From Prevotella sp. (GTDB lineage: Bacteria > Bacteroidota > Bacteroidia > Bacteroidales > Bacteroidaceae), in the NCBI GenBank assembly GCA_017554385.1, contig JAFZIL010000056.1, forward strand, positions 1 through 39,877: a stretch of DNA of 39,877 nucleotides. Direction: 5' to 3'. A model generated the notes under the pieces. It searched no databases. It saw only the letters and a program-made list of their open reading frames with translations, and had not been told where the DNA came from. Of the stretch, positions 16,930 through 24,973 are shown one piece after another. A program made the translations under genes and the position numbers. How positions within the stretch are numbered: position 1 is the first letter of the stretch; the number at the start of each line of letters is the position of its first letter.

Positions 16930-16947
16930 CAAATCTTCGTATTTTTG
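16917..16947 (+). promoter_or_regulatory. Promoter of the flippase/glycosyltransferase operon
   Basis: TTTG (16917-16920), a 19-nt spacer and TATTTTTG (16940-16947) precede the ATG at 16958 by 10 nt. The two divergent promoters interlock: the elements lie on opposite strands within 50 bp. Confidence 0.75.
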
Positions 16948-16957
16948 CACCGTCGTT

Positions 16958-18439
16958 ATGGATCATCTGAAACAAAAGACTGCACGAGGACTGATGTGGG
17001 GCGCTGTGAACAATGGCACCATGCAGGTGCTGAACCTGCTTATCGGCATCATCATCCTGCGTCAGCTGACACCAGAGGATACGGGTCTCGTGGGCATGTT
17101 GGCCATCTTTGCTGCCATTGCGGGCAACTTGCAGTCGAGTGGTTTCTCAACCGCGTTGATTAACGAGAAGGAGCCTACGCCGCAGCAATACAACAGCGTC
17201 TTCTGGTTCAACGTGCTGATGGGTGGTATGCTCTATGCCGTTCTGTTCTGTTCTGCACCGCTCATTGCGTGGTTCTTCCACCAGCCAAGGCTCACCGATC
17301 TGTCGCGCTTCCTGTTCCTCGCCTTCTTCATCTCGTCGTTTGGCATCTCGACCAATGCCTACATGATGAAGAATATGATGAACCGTGAGATTACTATCAT
17401 CAATATTACGGCACTCATCGTTTCTGGTCTCACGGCCATCGTGATGGCCCTTAACGACATGGCTTACTGGAGCCTGGCCTGGCAACAGGTGGTCAACGCC
17501 ACGGTGTTGGTCATTGGGCGTTTTTGGTATGTGAAGTGGCGTCCTACGCTTCACTTCACCTTCGACTATATCCGTCAGACGTTCTCGTTCTCGATGAAGA
17601 TTCTGGTGACAATGATTGTGAACACGGTGAACCAGAACATGCTCACCGTTATCTTCGGTCGTCTGTTCCGCGACGCCCGCGTGGTGGGAAATTTCTTCCA
17701 GGCCTACAAGTGGGACTCGATGGCTTTCCAGACCGTTGGCGGCATGTTGGCGCAGGTGGCACAGCCCGTGCTGGTGAGCGTGCGCGAAGATAAAGACCGC
17801 GAACTGCAGGTATTCCGGAAGATGCTGCGATTCGCAGCTTTCCTATCGTTCCCTGCATTGTTCGGACTGGCCTTGGTGGCCCGCGAGTTTATCCTCTGTA
17901 CGATTGGTGAGGAGTGGATACACTGCGTGCCGCTGTTGCAGATACTTTGTTTGAGTGGTGCCTTCATGCCCATCTATACGCTGTATCAGAACTTGGTCAT
18001 CAGTCATGGCCGTAGCGACGTGAACATGTGGCTGAACATTGGGCAGATTGTCTTGCAGCTGGTCATTATTCTGCTGTTCTATCGCGAGGGAATCACCACG
18101 ATGGTCGTGGCCTACACCGTATTTAATGTCTTATGGCTGGCAGTCTGGCAGCCTTTCGCCCGTCGCATCATCGGCCTGCGCACCGTCGACCTGCTGAAGG
18201 ACGTACTGCCTTTCATGCTGATTGCAGCCGCTGTAATGCTGGTCACCCACTTCGTCACCCAGTGGGCAATTATCCATTATCTATTATCCATTATCCATTA
18301 TCCATTACTCCTTGCCCTCCTCTTCGCCCGCATCGTTATGGCCGCCGTACTCTACTACGTCGTCATGCGCCTGCTTAACGTGGCCATCCTGCGCGAATGC
18401 CTGCAGTTCATCCGTAAAAAACAATTCCCCGAACAATGA
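16958..18439 (+). CDS. MOP-superfamily polysaccharide flippase (Wzx-like)
   Basis: This 493-residue protein with about 12-14 hydrophobic helices resembles the lipopolysaccharide/O-antigen flippases of the MOP superfamily. Recognisable features are the N-terminal TARGLMWGAVNNGTMQ, LRQLTPEDTGLVGML and the later GRLFRDARVVGNFFQAYKW. It would move lipid-linked sugar chains across the inner membrane. The C-terminal part (about residues 438-450) is encoded by five tandem ATTATCC-type heptamers plus a partial unit. Seven is not a multiple of three, so gain or loss of one unit would frameshift the last helix. Its TGA overlaps the ATG of the next glycosyltransferase gene (ATGA). The gene starts a plus-strand operon of three. 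Confidence 0.88.
   Translation: MDHLKQKTARGLMWGAVNNGTMQVLNLLIGIIILRQLTPEDTGLVGMLAIFAAIAGNLQSSGFSTALINEKEPTPQQYNSVFWFNVLMGGMLYAVLFCSAPLIAWFFHQPRLTDLSRFLFLAFFISSFGISTNAYMMKNMMNREITIINITALIVSGLTAIVMALNDMAYWSLAWQQVVNATVLVIGRFWYVKWRPTLHFTFDYIRQTFSFSMKILVTMIVNTVNQNMLTVIFGRLFRDARVVGNFFQAYKWDSMAFQTVGGMLAQVAQPVLVSVREDKDRELQVFRKMLRFAAFLSFPALFGLALVAREFILCTIGEEWIHCVPLLQILCLSGAFMPIYTLYQNLVISHGRSDVNMWLNIGQIVLQLVIILLFYREGITTMVVAYTVFNVLWLAVWQPFARRIIGLRTVDLLKDVLPFMLIAAAVMLVTHFVTQWAIIHYLLSIIHYPLLLALLFARIVMAAVLYYVVMRLLNVAILRECLQFIRKKQFPEQ
18269..18309. repeat. ATTATCC heptamer tandem repeat inside the flippase gene
   Basis: Five adjacent heptamers start at 18269, 18276, 18283, 18290 and 18297 (four ATTATCC and one ATTATCT), followed by a partial unit. 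The frame is kept and gives IIHYLLSIIHYP in a hydrophobic C-terminal segment. Confidence 0.85.
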
Positions 18440-19461
18440 CTAAACATCCTGCCCAAAACGATGTGGCGGTGCTGCTGATTTTCTTTACGCGCACCGAGAC
18501 GCTACGACGCACGTTCGACGTCATCCGACGCTCGCGACCTTCGCGGCTTTATCTCTATCAGGACGGACCGCGCAACGATGACGAGGCCCGGAAGATTGAG
18601 GAGGCCCGCATGATTGTGGACGACGAGGAAATAGACTGGGAGTGCGACGTGCGCCGCAGCTACCACGAGGAGAACAGCGGTGCGTGGGCCTCGAACTACC
18701 GGGCGCAACGATGGGCTTTCACGCTCTACGACAAGTGTATCATCATCGAGGACGACTCCACGCCTTCGCTCTCGTTCATTCCGTTCTGCACCGAGATGCT
18801 CAACCGCTATGAGCACGATGAGCGCATCACCATGATTGCGGGCTACAACCACGAAGAGAAGACGGACGCACCCTATGACTATCTTTTCACCACTGTCTTC
18901 AGCATCTGGGGATGGGCCACATGGCGCCGTGTCGTCGACCAGTGGAACGACCATTATTCAGTGGTCGACGATGCCTTCGACATGCACCAGCTTGAAGTGC
19001 TCTGTCGCAAGCATGGAGAGCGTGAGGAGATGACAAAGAAGCTGTACAAGCACAAGGAGGCGGGACAGCCCATCTACGAGTCCGTCTGCTGGTCGGCCTG
19101 CGTGCTGAGCTCCGGCCTTGTCATCACGCCTACGCGCAATCTTATCCAGAACACCGCCGTCAGCGAGGAGTCGGCCCACTTCCAGAACTCGATGAAGACC
19201 CTGCCCCGCCGCATGCAGCAAATGCTCACCATGCCGAGCTACGAGCTGCAATGGCCCCTGCGCCATCCGCACTATGTCATTGAGAACGTTGAGTATAAGG
19301 AGCGCGTCCACCGCATCATGGCATGGGGACATCCGTGGATCAAGATAGGCCGCTCGTTCGAAGAACTCTACCGCAACCTGCGCTATGGCAACTTTCGCCA
19401 GATAGGGGAGGCCATCGTCCACCGTTTCAAGAAGCTTACCGGGAAGTCAACCTATTCATAG
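18436..19461 (+). CDS. GT-A fold glycosyltransferase
   Basis: This 341-residue soluble protein has a glycosyltransferase GT-A core. It begins VAVLLIFFTRTETLRRTF, has LYLYQDGP near residue 40 and the metal-binding IIIEDDSTPS with EDD at 105-107. WGWATWRR follows around 155-165. The pattern resembles the GNT-I-like/GT2-like family that Bacteroidota genomes sometimes label hemolysin-activation protein. The sugar donor and acceptor are not visible. The start codon overlaps the flippase stop by 4 nt, so translational coupling is likely; a frameshift in the flippase repeat could lower its expression. The next glycosyltransferase follows after 3 nt. Confidence 0.82.
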   Translation: MTKHPAQNDVAVLLIFFTRTETLRRTFDVIRRSRPSRLYLYQDGPRNDDEARKIEEARMIVDDEEIDWECDVRRSYHEENSGAWASNYRAQRWAFTLYDKCIIIEDDSTPSLSFIPFCTEMLNRYEHDERITMIAGYNHEEKTDAPYDYLFTTVFSIWGWATWRRVVDQWNDHYSVVDDAFDMHQLEVLCRKHGEREEMTKKLYKHKEAGQPIYESVCWSACVLSSGLVITPTRNLIQNTAVSEESAHFQNSMKTLPRRMQQMLTMPSYELQWPLRHPHYVIENVEYKERVHRIMAWGHPWIKIGRSFEELYRNLRYGNFRQIGEAIVHRFKKLTGKSTYS

Positions 19462-19464
19462 ACA

Positions 19465-20379
19465 ATGGAAATATCCGTCATCATACCCGTTTACAACAAG
19501 GAGGAATACATAGACCGTTGCTTCGAGAGCATTTTCTCGCAGCCGTTCCCGTCGTTCGAGGTGGTGGCCGTTGACGACGGATCCACCGACCGCTCTGGCA
19601 CTGTCTGCGATTCATGGGCCGCAAAGGAGCCGCGTCTTCGCGTCGTTCATGTGGATAACGGTGGCGTGACCGCTGCGCGCCGCATCGGTTACGAACATTC
19701 CGAAGGCCGATACATCATGTTTGCCGATGCCGACGACCTGCTCACCGAGGGCTCGCTCCAGCTGATGCACGACGCCATCGAGCGCACACAGGCCGACGAG
19801 GTCGTAGGCCCCTACGACGACCAGTACGGCCATCGCCACGACTCCGGCCTGCGCGGATTCGTCGAGCCGGAATCATTGATACGCGATCTGCTGGCCGTGC
19901 GCAGTAAGTTCTGCGTGCTATGGGGCATCATCTTCCGTCGCCAGCTGCTCAGCGGCTGTCTTTCGGCCCCCCGCGTGATTGTTGAGCGTGAAGACTCGCT
20001 CATGCAAATCAAGTGTCTCATGCGCCAGCCCCGCGTCTTTTTCATCGACCAGCCGGCCTACCTGCACTATGAAGACGTGCCCAACTCGCGGCGCGAGACG
20101 CTCGACTGGATACGTATCTACGACAACGAACTGCGCGAGACGCTACAGCCCCAGTGGCAGCGCTACCAGTCGGCCTTCGTCCATCACCAGCTCAAGGTCT
20201 ACGAGAAGTTCATAGACCGTCGCCAGTTCCACGTCCTGCGCGACTACTATCGTCCGTTGCGCCGCCAGCTTACAAGCGACATCCCGTTGATGGACCGCGT
20301 TGCCATCCTGCTGCCCCCGCGCCTCAGCTACTACCTTATTCATGGCTACAAGCAGTTGCTTCGCCACGCAAAGAAATAG
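19465..20379 (+). CDS. Family 2 glycosyltransferase
   Basis: A 304-residue GT2 enzyme with a textbook N-terminus: SVIIPVYNKEEYIDRCFESI, VDDGSTD (DDGS at 37-40) and the DXD-type FADADD (86-91). It lacks predicted membrane helices and would add one sugar to the growing lipid-linked glycan on the cytoplasmic side. Donor sugar is unknown. It is the third and last gene of the flippase operon and converges with the DUF6080-like gene 38 nt downstream. Confidence 0.9.
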   Translation: MEISVIIPVYNKEEYIDRCFESIFSQPFPSFEVVAVDDGSTDRSGTVCDSWAAKEPRLRVVHVDNGGVTAARRIGYEHSEGRYIMFADADDLLTEGSLQLMHDAIERTQADEVVGPYDDQYGHRHDSGLRGFVEPESLIRDLLAVRSKFCVLWGIIFRRQLLSGCLSAPRVIVEREDSLMQIKCLMRQPRVFFIDQPAYLHYEDVPNSRRETLDWIRIYDNELRETLQPQWQRYQSAFVHHQLKVYEKFIDRRQFHVLRDYYRPLRRQLTSDIPLMDRVAILLPPRLSYYLIHGYKQLLRHAKK

Positions 20380-20417
20380 CCCTCGCGATTTGTTGAAGCT
20401 TATGATCCAAACGTTAC

Positions 20418-21860
20418 TTAGAGGGCTATGGAGCAATAGAAGCTAATGAGTAGGGAGGCATTGTGGCCCCAGAGGAAGAGCGTGGTCAAGAAGAGAACGG
20501 CGCGGGCAAGAAGGAGCGGGCGGCCTTGTAGCCGATGCAGGAAGAAGGCCGTAGCAATAGGCATGACGAACAGCCAGTGGGGCGACATGATATAGACCTC
20601 GTTCAGTCCGAAGCCCAGTCCGAGATGGATAAGCAGGTCGATGGCAAACCCTGCAAGCGCCATCCAGAGGAAACGGCTCTGGCGCCCGCACCAGATGCCT
20701 GCCACAAACAGGACAACGAGCAGTAGCTCGACAGCATAATTCAGCCATGAACGATACTCCACGATGACAGGACGCTCGCGCAAAAGATCGTCTAACAGGT
20801 AGTCTGGATGCAGTTGCAGGCTCTCGCCGAAAAAGTTCTCGACCAGCGAAGGCCAGCGTTCAGTACCTATGTCAGTCCAACGGGCAAACTCGCTCTCAGT
20901 ACTGATGGGCTTGCCTTTTTTCAGTTTTTTCGAGCGTTCAATGGCTTCTCTGACCAGCAGCCTGCGGTATTCCTTCTTGAAGGCGGTCTCACGGGCAGCC
21001 GAGTCGGCTATGACCGTTGTGTCCATGAAGGCGGCATGGGCCAGTAGCTTGCGATTGTATTCGGCCTGCTGGCGCACCGAGCGGTTATGGCGTTCCTTCG
21101 GACGGACGTAGGTATAGTCTTCCCATTTGGCAAAGCCGAAGACCAGGACCACGGGCATTACTACCGCAAGGAGCAGGAACCGGGGACGGAAGAACCGGCG
21201 GCCATTCACGAAAAGCTGGTCGATGAAGATTTTCAGTCCATTGCTCAGTGTGACGCCCGCGGTAAGCAGGAACATCAGGGCAGCAGGCAGCACGCCTATC
21301 GTCTGTCGGCGTTGCATATACAGTCCGGACACATAGAGAGCGGCAATCAGCAATAGCATAGAAACGGCAAAGTGGTCGGCCACGGTCAACGACACCATTA
21401 CATAGGCGAAGCCCATGAACAACCAGTCCGACAACAGGGCATCGAGGCGGGCCAGTCCTACCTGTTCGCGCAGGATGCGGTAGAGGAACACAAAGCTGTA
21501 GACACCGGCGAACAGCAACGGCAATGCCAGCACCACCTGGACCATGTTGATGCCGAAGAGCAGGATCAGCAGCTTGTTGAGCAGAAAGAAGGGCAGCACG
21601 AAGAATGCCAGTAACGGGTGGCGGTAGACCTGATAGGTGGACAGACGCCAGTAGGTGGTGACGAAATAGGTAATAGGATCGAAGCCCGAGACGTGGAAGT
21701 CGCGAAAGAACACGTCGCCGCTCTCCAGCGACCCGGTCGAGAACGAGTCCCAGAAGCAGCCAATGCCACAGGCTTGCAGCGCGACAAGCACTGCCAGTAG
21801 GGCCAGTACGTGTGGGCGCTCGTCAGGACGTATCTTCAGTATGCGCAATAGCTGTCTCAT
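20418..21860 (-). CDS. Multi-span membrane protein (DUF6080-like)
   Basis: This 480-residue protein has about ten hydrophobic helices and a central hydrophilic loop (about residues 250-350) rich in Lys and Arg. I recall such proteins in Bacteroidota under DUF6080; the name is from memory. Blocks shared with the next gene are HxSGFDxITY near residue 60, RHPLLxxxxxPF, FLTAGxTLxNG and GLGFxxNEVYIMSxHWLF near the C-terminus. The overall design recalls lipid-linked-sugar GT-C or mannosyltransferase-like proteins, but no catalytic motif is certain. The ATG at 21860 is 2 nt after the upstream stop; the frame opens further upstream within that gene. It is the last gene of the large minus-strand operon. 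Confidence 0.7.
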   Translation of the reverse strand: MRQLLRILKIRPDERPHVLALLAVLVALQACGIGCFWDSFSTGSLESGDVFFRDFHVSGFDPITYFVTTYWRLSTYQVYRHPLLAFFVLPFFLLNKLLILLFGINMVQVVLALPLLFAGVYSFVFLYRILREQVGLARLDALLSDWLFMGFAYVMVSLTVADHFAVSMLLLIAALYVSGLYMQRRQTIGVLPAALMFLLTAGVTLSNGLKIFIDQLFVNGRRFFRPRFLLLAVVMPVVLVFGFAKWEDYTYVRPKERHNRSVRQQAEYNRKLLAHAAFMDTTVIADSAARETAFKKEYRRLLVREAIERSKKLKKGKPISTESEFARWTDIGTERWPSLVENFFGESLQLHPDYLLDDLLRERPVIVEYRSWLNYAVELLLVVLFVAGIWCGRQSRFLWMALAGFAIDLLIHLGLGFGLNEVYIMSPHWLFVMPIATAFFLHRLQGRPLLLARAVLFLTTLFLWGHNASLLISFYCSIAL

Positions 21861-21862
21861 CT

Positions 21863-23863
21863 TCACACGTTGAACGGCGGTGGTAGGATGGGTTGCTGGA
21901 GCCATCCTACGAGCTGTCCGCTATTATATATAATAAGGTATAGAACTAGTAAAGACACAAGAATACGGGCACTTTTGACCAGCCAAGGCCTGCGTTCAGG
22001 GGTGAAAAGGTAAGCCATTGCCAGCGGGAGCACAAACAGCCAGTGGCCCGACATGATATAGACCTCGTTGATAGCGAAGCCTAGTCCGATGTGCATCGTC
22101 AGGTCGATGGCCGCCCACGAGAGCAACATCCATAGCAGACGTTTTCTACGTCCCATCCAGCAGCCAGCAAGGAAGAGTGCCATGAGCAGCCCCTCGACCA
22201 GATAATGCCACCAACCCTCGTAGCTGAGTAGCACAGGACGATAGTAGACAAGCACGTCTTCGAGCATGTGGGTCTCATGGAACTGTATGCTTTCGCCAAA
22301 CAGGTTTTCAACTGTAGTGTCCCAGCGGTCGGTGGTAATGTCAGTCCAGCGCAGCAGACTGTTGCTGAGTTCGTTGCCTTCCTGCTTACGACCGTAGCCT
22401 ATGGGCTTGCCCTTATGGATGACCCACGGTGCATTCTTGTATTTCTTGTGGTTCTCGCGGGCCTGACGCAGGAACTCAGCACGGTGTGTCTTCTCGTATT
22501 GTTGCTGTGCCTGTTGTTGAGGCAGTACGTAGATGCGGTGTTGCACCCATGCCGTACCCAGTACCAGTGCAAATGGCAGCAGCACACACAGCAATAGTCT
22601 GCGTAGCCTCCGAAACTTCCGCCCCTGCGCAAAGAGCATAGCCAACACGACCTTCGCACCGTTGGTCAGCGTGATGCCTGCGGTAAGAAAGACAAGGAGC
22701 GACCAGTGGCTATTAGGCTTATGGGTCTCATTAGTCTCATTGGCCCCATTAGCCCTATTAGCCCCATAGGCCCTATTGATTACCCACAGCAGCAGCGTCA
22801 TCGACAGGGCGAAATGGTCGGGTGCAATGAAGGTGACCATGATATAGGCAAAGGAGAAGCAGAGCAGTGTGAGCATGGTAGCGTCACGCCGACCTACCCC
22901 GATGATCTTCCTGACGATGCGATAGAAGAACACGGTGCTGAACCAAGCACATGCGCACAACAGCAGGCTGGTAATAGGCATGGCGCAGTTCATCCCCGTG
23001 AGCCACCATAGTCCTTGGTTCAGCAGGTAGAAGGGGTACAGCAGCCAGTGCAGTAACGGATGACGCACGACGTCGAAATACGGTCCCCAGTCGGTAAGTA
23101 CACGATAGGTGATGGCATCGAAACCCGAGAGATGGAAGTGTTGTTGGATGAGCTTTGTGAGGTCGCAGTCACCTAAGAATAGTACGTCGTAGTACTTACT
23201 AAGCATGAGAACCTGAAGTATGGCCACCCATAGCGTGACGAGCAGGGCGAGGGGCCTTTCTTCTTTTGAATGGGAGGCAGGACGGAAAGGCTTGAAATGG
23301 GCTTCGTCGGCCAGACTGAGTAGCTCTTGGTCGCCACGGCTGTCGCCATAGGCGGTGAGATGATAGCTCTGGCGGTCGGGGCAGGCAGCTAAGAGCCGGT
23401 GTACCTTCTCTTCACCGTAGCAGTTGGGGGTGAGGAATCGTCCCGTTACTATGCCGTCCATGACCTCAATCTGTGTGCCAAGAACCTCGGCCTCGGGCAA
23501 GAATGGCTGCACCCAGTCGTCGATAGAGGCACTGACGATGCAGATGCGCCCCCCTTCGGCTTGCGCCTGCTTGATGGTTTCGATGCCCTCAGGACGCAGC
23601 AGATGACGGTTGTCAAGGGCAAAACGCTGACAGAGACAATTGAAATCCTCAATGCTCATGCCACCGAAGAAATGGGTAAAAATCTGTTCCTTTGTACGTC
23701 CGTTGTCTCGCAGATGCAGCTTCATCAGCACCAACAGCGGCAGGTGCAGTAGCATGCCCCAGAGGAAACGGCGTGTTCCGCAGGCATAACGGATGAAGCA
23801 GAGCAGCGTGTCGCGCGTGGTCAGCGTTCCGTCGAAGTCGAAGGCATAGACTTTATTTTTCAC
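21863..23863 (-). CDS. HAD-IB phosphatase fused to a DUF6080-like membrane domain
   Basis: The first about 200 of 666 residues form a HAD-IB phosphatase: FDFDGTLTTRDT (nucleophile D9, acid D11), IVSASIDDW near residue 112 and YGDSRGDQELL near 165. The remaining about 450 residues are a multi-span membrane domain clearly paralogous to the next gene (LSGFDAITYRVLTDW, FLTAGITLTNGAK, GLGFAINEVYIMSGHWLF). A phosphatase tied to a membrane carrier suggests a polyprenyl-phosphate or lipid-phosphate step in glycan export; this is inference. A nine-base repeat (22711-22778) encodes the N/A/G/E/T-rich loop NRAYGANRANGANETNETH, where the paralogue has a much shorter loop. The start is a GTG at 23863 that lies in a heptamer repeat; no ATG precedes the DxDGT motif. 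Confidence 0.8.
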   Translation of the reverse strand: MKNKVYAFDFDGTLTTRDTLLCFIRYACGTRRFLWGMLLHLPLLVLMKLHLRDNGRTKEQIFTHFFGGMSIEDFNCLCQRFALDNRHLLRPEGIETIKQAQAEGGRICIVSASIDDWVQPFLPEAEVLGTQIEVMDGIVTGRFLTPNCYGEEKVHRLLAACPDRQSYHLTAYGDSRGDQELLSLADEAHFKPFRPASHSKEERPLALLVTLWVAILQVLMLSKYYDVLFLGDCDLTKLIQQHFHLSGFDAITYRVLTDWGPYFDVVRHPLLHWLLYPFYLLNQGLWWLTGMNCAMPITSLLLCACAWFSTVFFYRIVRKIIGVGRRDATMLTLLCFSFAYIMVTFIAPDHFALSMTLLLWVINRAYGANRANGANETNETHKPNSHWSLLVFLTAGITLTNGAKVVLAMLFAQGRKFRRLRRLLLCVLLPFALVLGTAWVQHRIYVLPQQQAQQQYEKTHRAEFLRQARENHKKYKNAPWVIHKGKPIGYGRKQEGNELSNSLLRWTDITTDRWDTTVENLFGESIQFHETHMLEDVLVYYRPVLLSYEGWWHYLVEGLLMALFLAGCWMGRRKRLLWMLLSWAAIDLTMHIGLGFAINEVYIMSGHWLFVLPLAMAYLFTPERRPWLVKSARILVSLLVLYLIIYNSGQLVGWLQQPILPPPFNV
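22711..22778. repeat. Nine-base minisatellite in the HAD-fusion gene
   Basis: On the coding strand the units are variants of GGGGCTAAT (GGGGCTAAT, AGGGCTAAT, GGGGCCAAT, GAGACTAAT and similar), about seven in a row. Period nine keeps the frame and yields repeated tripeptides ending in Asn. It falls in a loop before the block FLTAGITLTNG. Confidence 0.75.
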
Positions 23864-23895
23864 TCTTCACTTCTCACTTTTCACTTTTCATTTTT
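23861..23895. repeat. CACTTTT heptamer run carrying a stop and a start codon
   Basis: Five units with consensus CACTTTT (CACTCTT, CACTTCT, CACTTTT, CACTTTT, CATTTTT) lie between two genes. On the minus strand they encode the C-terminus KMKSEK and stop TGA (23874-23876) of the acyltransferase, the 10-nt spacer, and the GTG start (23861-23863) of the HAD-fusion gene. Confidence 0.7.
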
Positions 23896-24971
23896 CCCTT
23901 AAGCTTAGGAGCTGGAATACGGTCGATGATTTGCTTTACAGCCCACGACAGGCCGATGGTCACCACAATATAGAGCATCAGTCCGTCGTAGATGTCATCC
24001 TTCCATGCTACGATGATCAGGAGCTTGCGGGCAATGGGATGGGCCACGAACATGGCTGCCGAGAGGCTGCCAAGCCACACGGTGACCTTCATCAGGCCTG
24101 ACGGTAAAGCTTTGACAAAAGCGATACTGCCCACCACGATAAGCAGAGGTATCCACAGCCACGTCTGGAAATTGAAGCACATGGCGAACACCGCTGCGAA
24201 GACCAACAAACTGACAATGAGCCACTGGTAGGGGCGCAGGACTGGCAGTTTCAGCTTTTCCTCGTATCTGGCAAAAAGGACTCCAGCTCCGAAAGGAAGC
24301 ATACCACCTATGAAATTATAGCGCAATCGGTTGAGCGTCTCGCCGTCGGGCTCGCAGACCACCTGTAAGAGCCAGCAGACGGCAATGAGTCCCACCGTCA
24401 ACCATGAACTGCGACGGTAGAGCATCAGGCGGTAGACCAGATACAGCTCCATCATCAGCCCGAAGAACCAGTAGATGCCGGGCCAGATGATCTTGTCGGG
24501 TGTGGGAAGCAGGTTGATCGTCATGGTGAGCTGAGCCAGCACGTTGTACCAATGGAAATGGAAACGGCCGGGTGTCACGGTGTCGATAATGACAAATAGC
24601 ACGAAGCCCACGACGAGCATGCGCAGCAGCTTCAGGTAGTGGTACCGAAGAAAGGGTATAGGATTGAGGGATGGGGAGACAATCTTCCCCCCCTTGGGGG
24701 GATTGAGGGGGGCTTCATACTTCATCACCAACCCCAGTCCGCTCAGGAACAAGAACACAGGTACGCCATAGTGTCCGAAGTACGACAGCAGGTGTACGGG
24801 CAACAGCACGTCGGGATTCGACAGTATGTTCCACAGCTGGTCATTATGTTGCTCGTGATACTGGTATTCGTTCTCCTGCACAATACGTCCGATGAAGTGA
24901 CAGTAGTTGTGCAGCATGATAGCCACAATAGCCAGGCCACGCAGGGCGGTACATTCAGTTCTGGTCAGCAT
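23874..24971 (-). CDS. Acyltransferase 3 family membrane protein, second copy
   Basis: This roughly 365-residue membrane protein starts MLTRTECTALRGLAIVAIMLHNYCH, with the R, H motif of acyltransferase 3 proteins, and has about ten hydrophobic segments (for example GHYGVPVFLFLSGLGLVM). It probably acylates a surface glycan or lipid from the membrane. About 20 residues (around 85-105, APLNPPKGGKIVSPSLNP) are encoded by a palindromic G/C-rich repeat lying between LVMKYE and FLRYHYLKL. The start is ATG 24971; a GTG at 24977 would overlap the upstream TGA by 4 nt and is equally possible. The C-terminus is repeat-derived. It sits between the EptA-like and HAD-fusion genes in one operon. Confidence 0.85.
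   Translation of the reverse strand: MLTRTECTALRGLAIVAIMLHNYCHFIGRIVQENEYQYHEQHNDQLWNILSNPDVLLPVHLLSYFGHYGVPVFLFLSGLGLVMKYEAPLNPPKGGKIVSPSLNPIPFLRYHYLKLLRMLVVGFVLFVIIDTVTPGRFHFHWYNVLAQLTMTINLLPTPDKIIWPGIYWFFGLMMELYLVYRLMLYRRSSWLTVGLIAVCWLLQVVCEPDGETLNRLRYNFIGGMLPFGAGVLFARYEEKLKLPVLRPYQWLIVSLLVFAAVFAMCFNFQTWLWIPLLIVVGSIAFVKALPSGLMKVTVWLGSLSAAMFVAHPIARKLLIIVAWKDDIYDGLMLYIVVTIGLSWAVKQIIDRIPAPKLKGKMKSEK
24655..24716. repeat. G/C-rich palindromic element inserted in frame (acyltransferase)
   Basis: On the coding strand the order is AGCCCCCC, TCAATCCCCCC, AA, GGGGGGG, a spacer, then CCCCATCCCTCAATCC. The CCCCCC-AA-GGGGGG core is a strong hairpin. It matches the element at 5618-5690 (AGCCCCCTGTAATCCCCC, AA, AGGGGGA on that minus strand) but is read in the opposite direction, so one sequence is tolerated in two different proteins on both strands. 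Confidence 0.8.
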
Positions 24972-24973
24972 GT

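Noticed and set aside
20376-20429. Bidirectional terminator between convergent genes (ATAGCCCTC with GAGGGCTAT)
   Set aside because: Arms are perfect but only nine bases, with a 36-nt loop and no T tract on either strand, so the stem is too weak to call.
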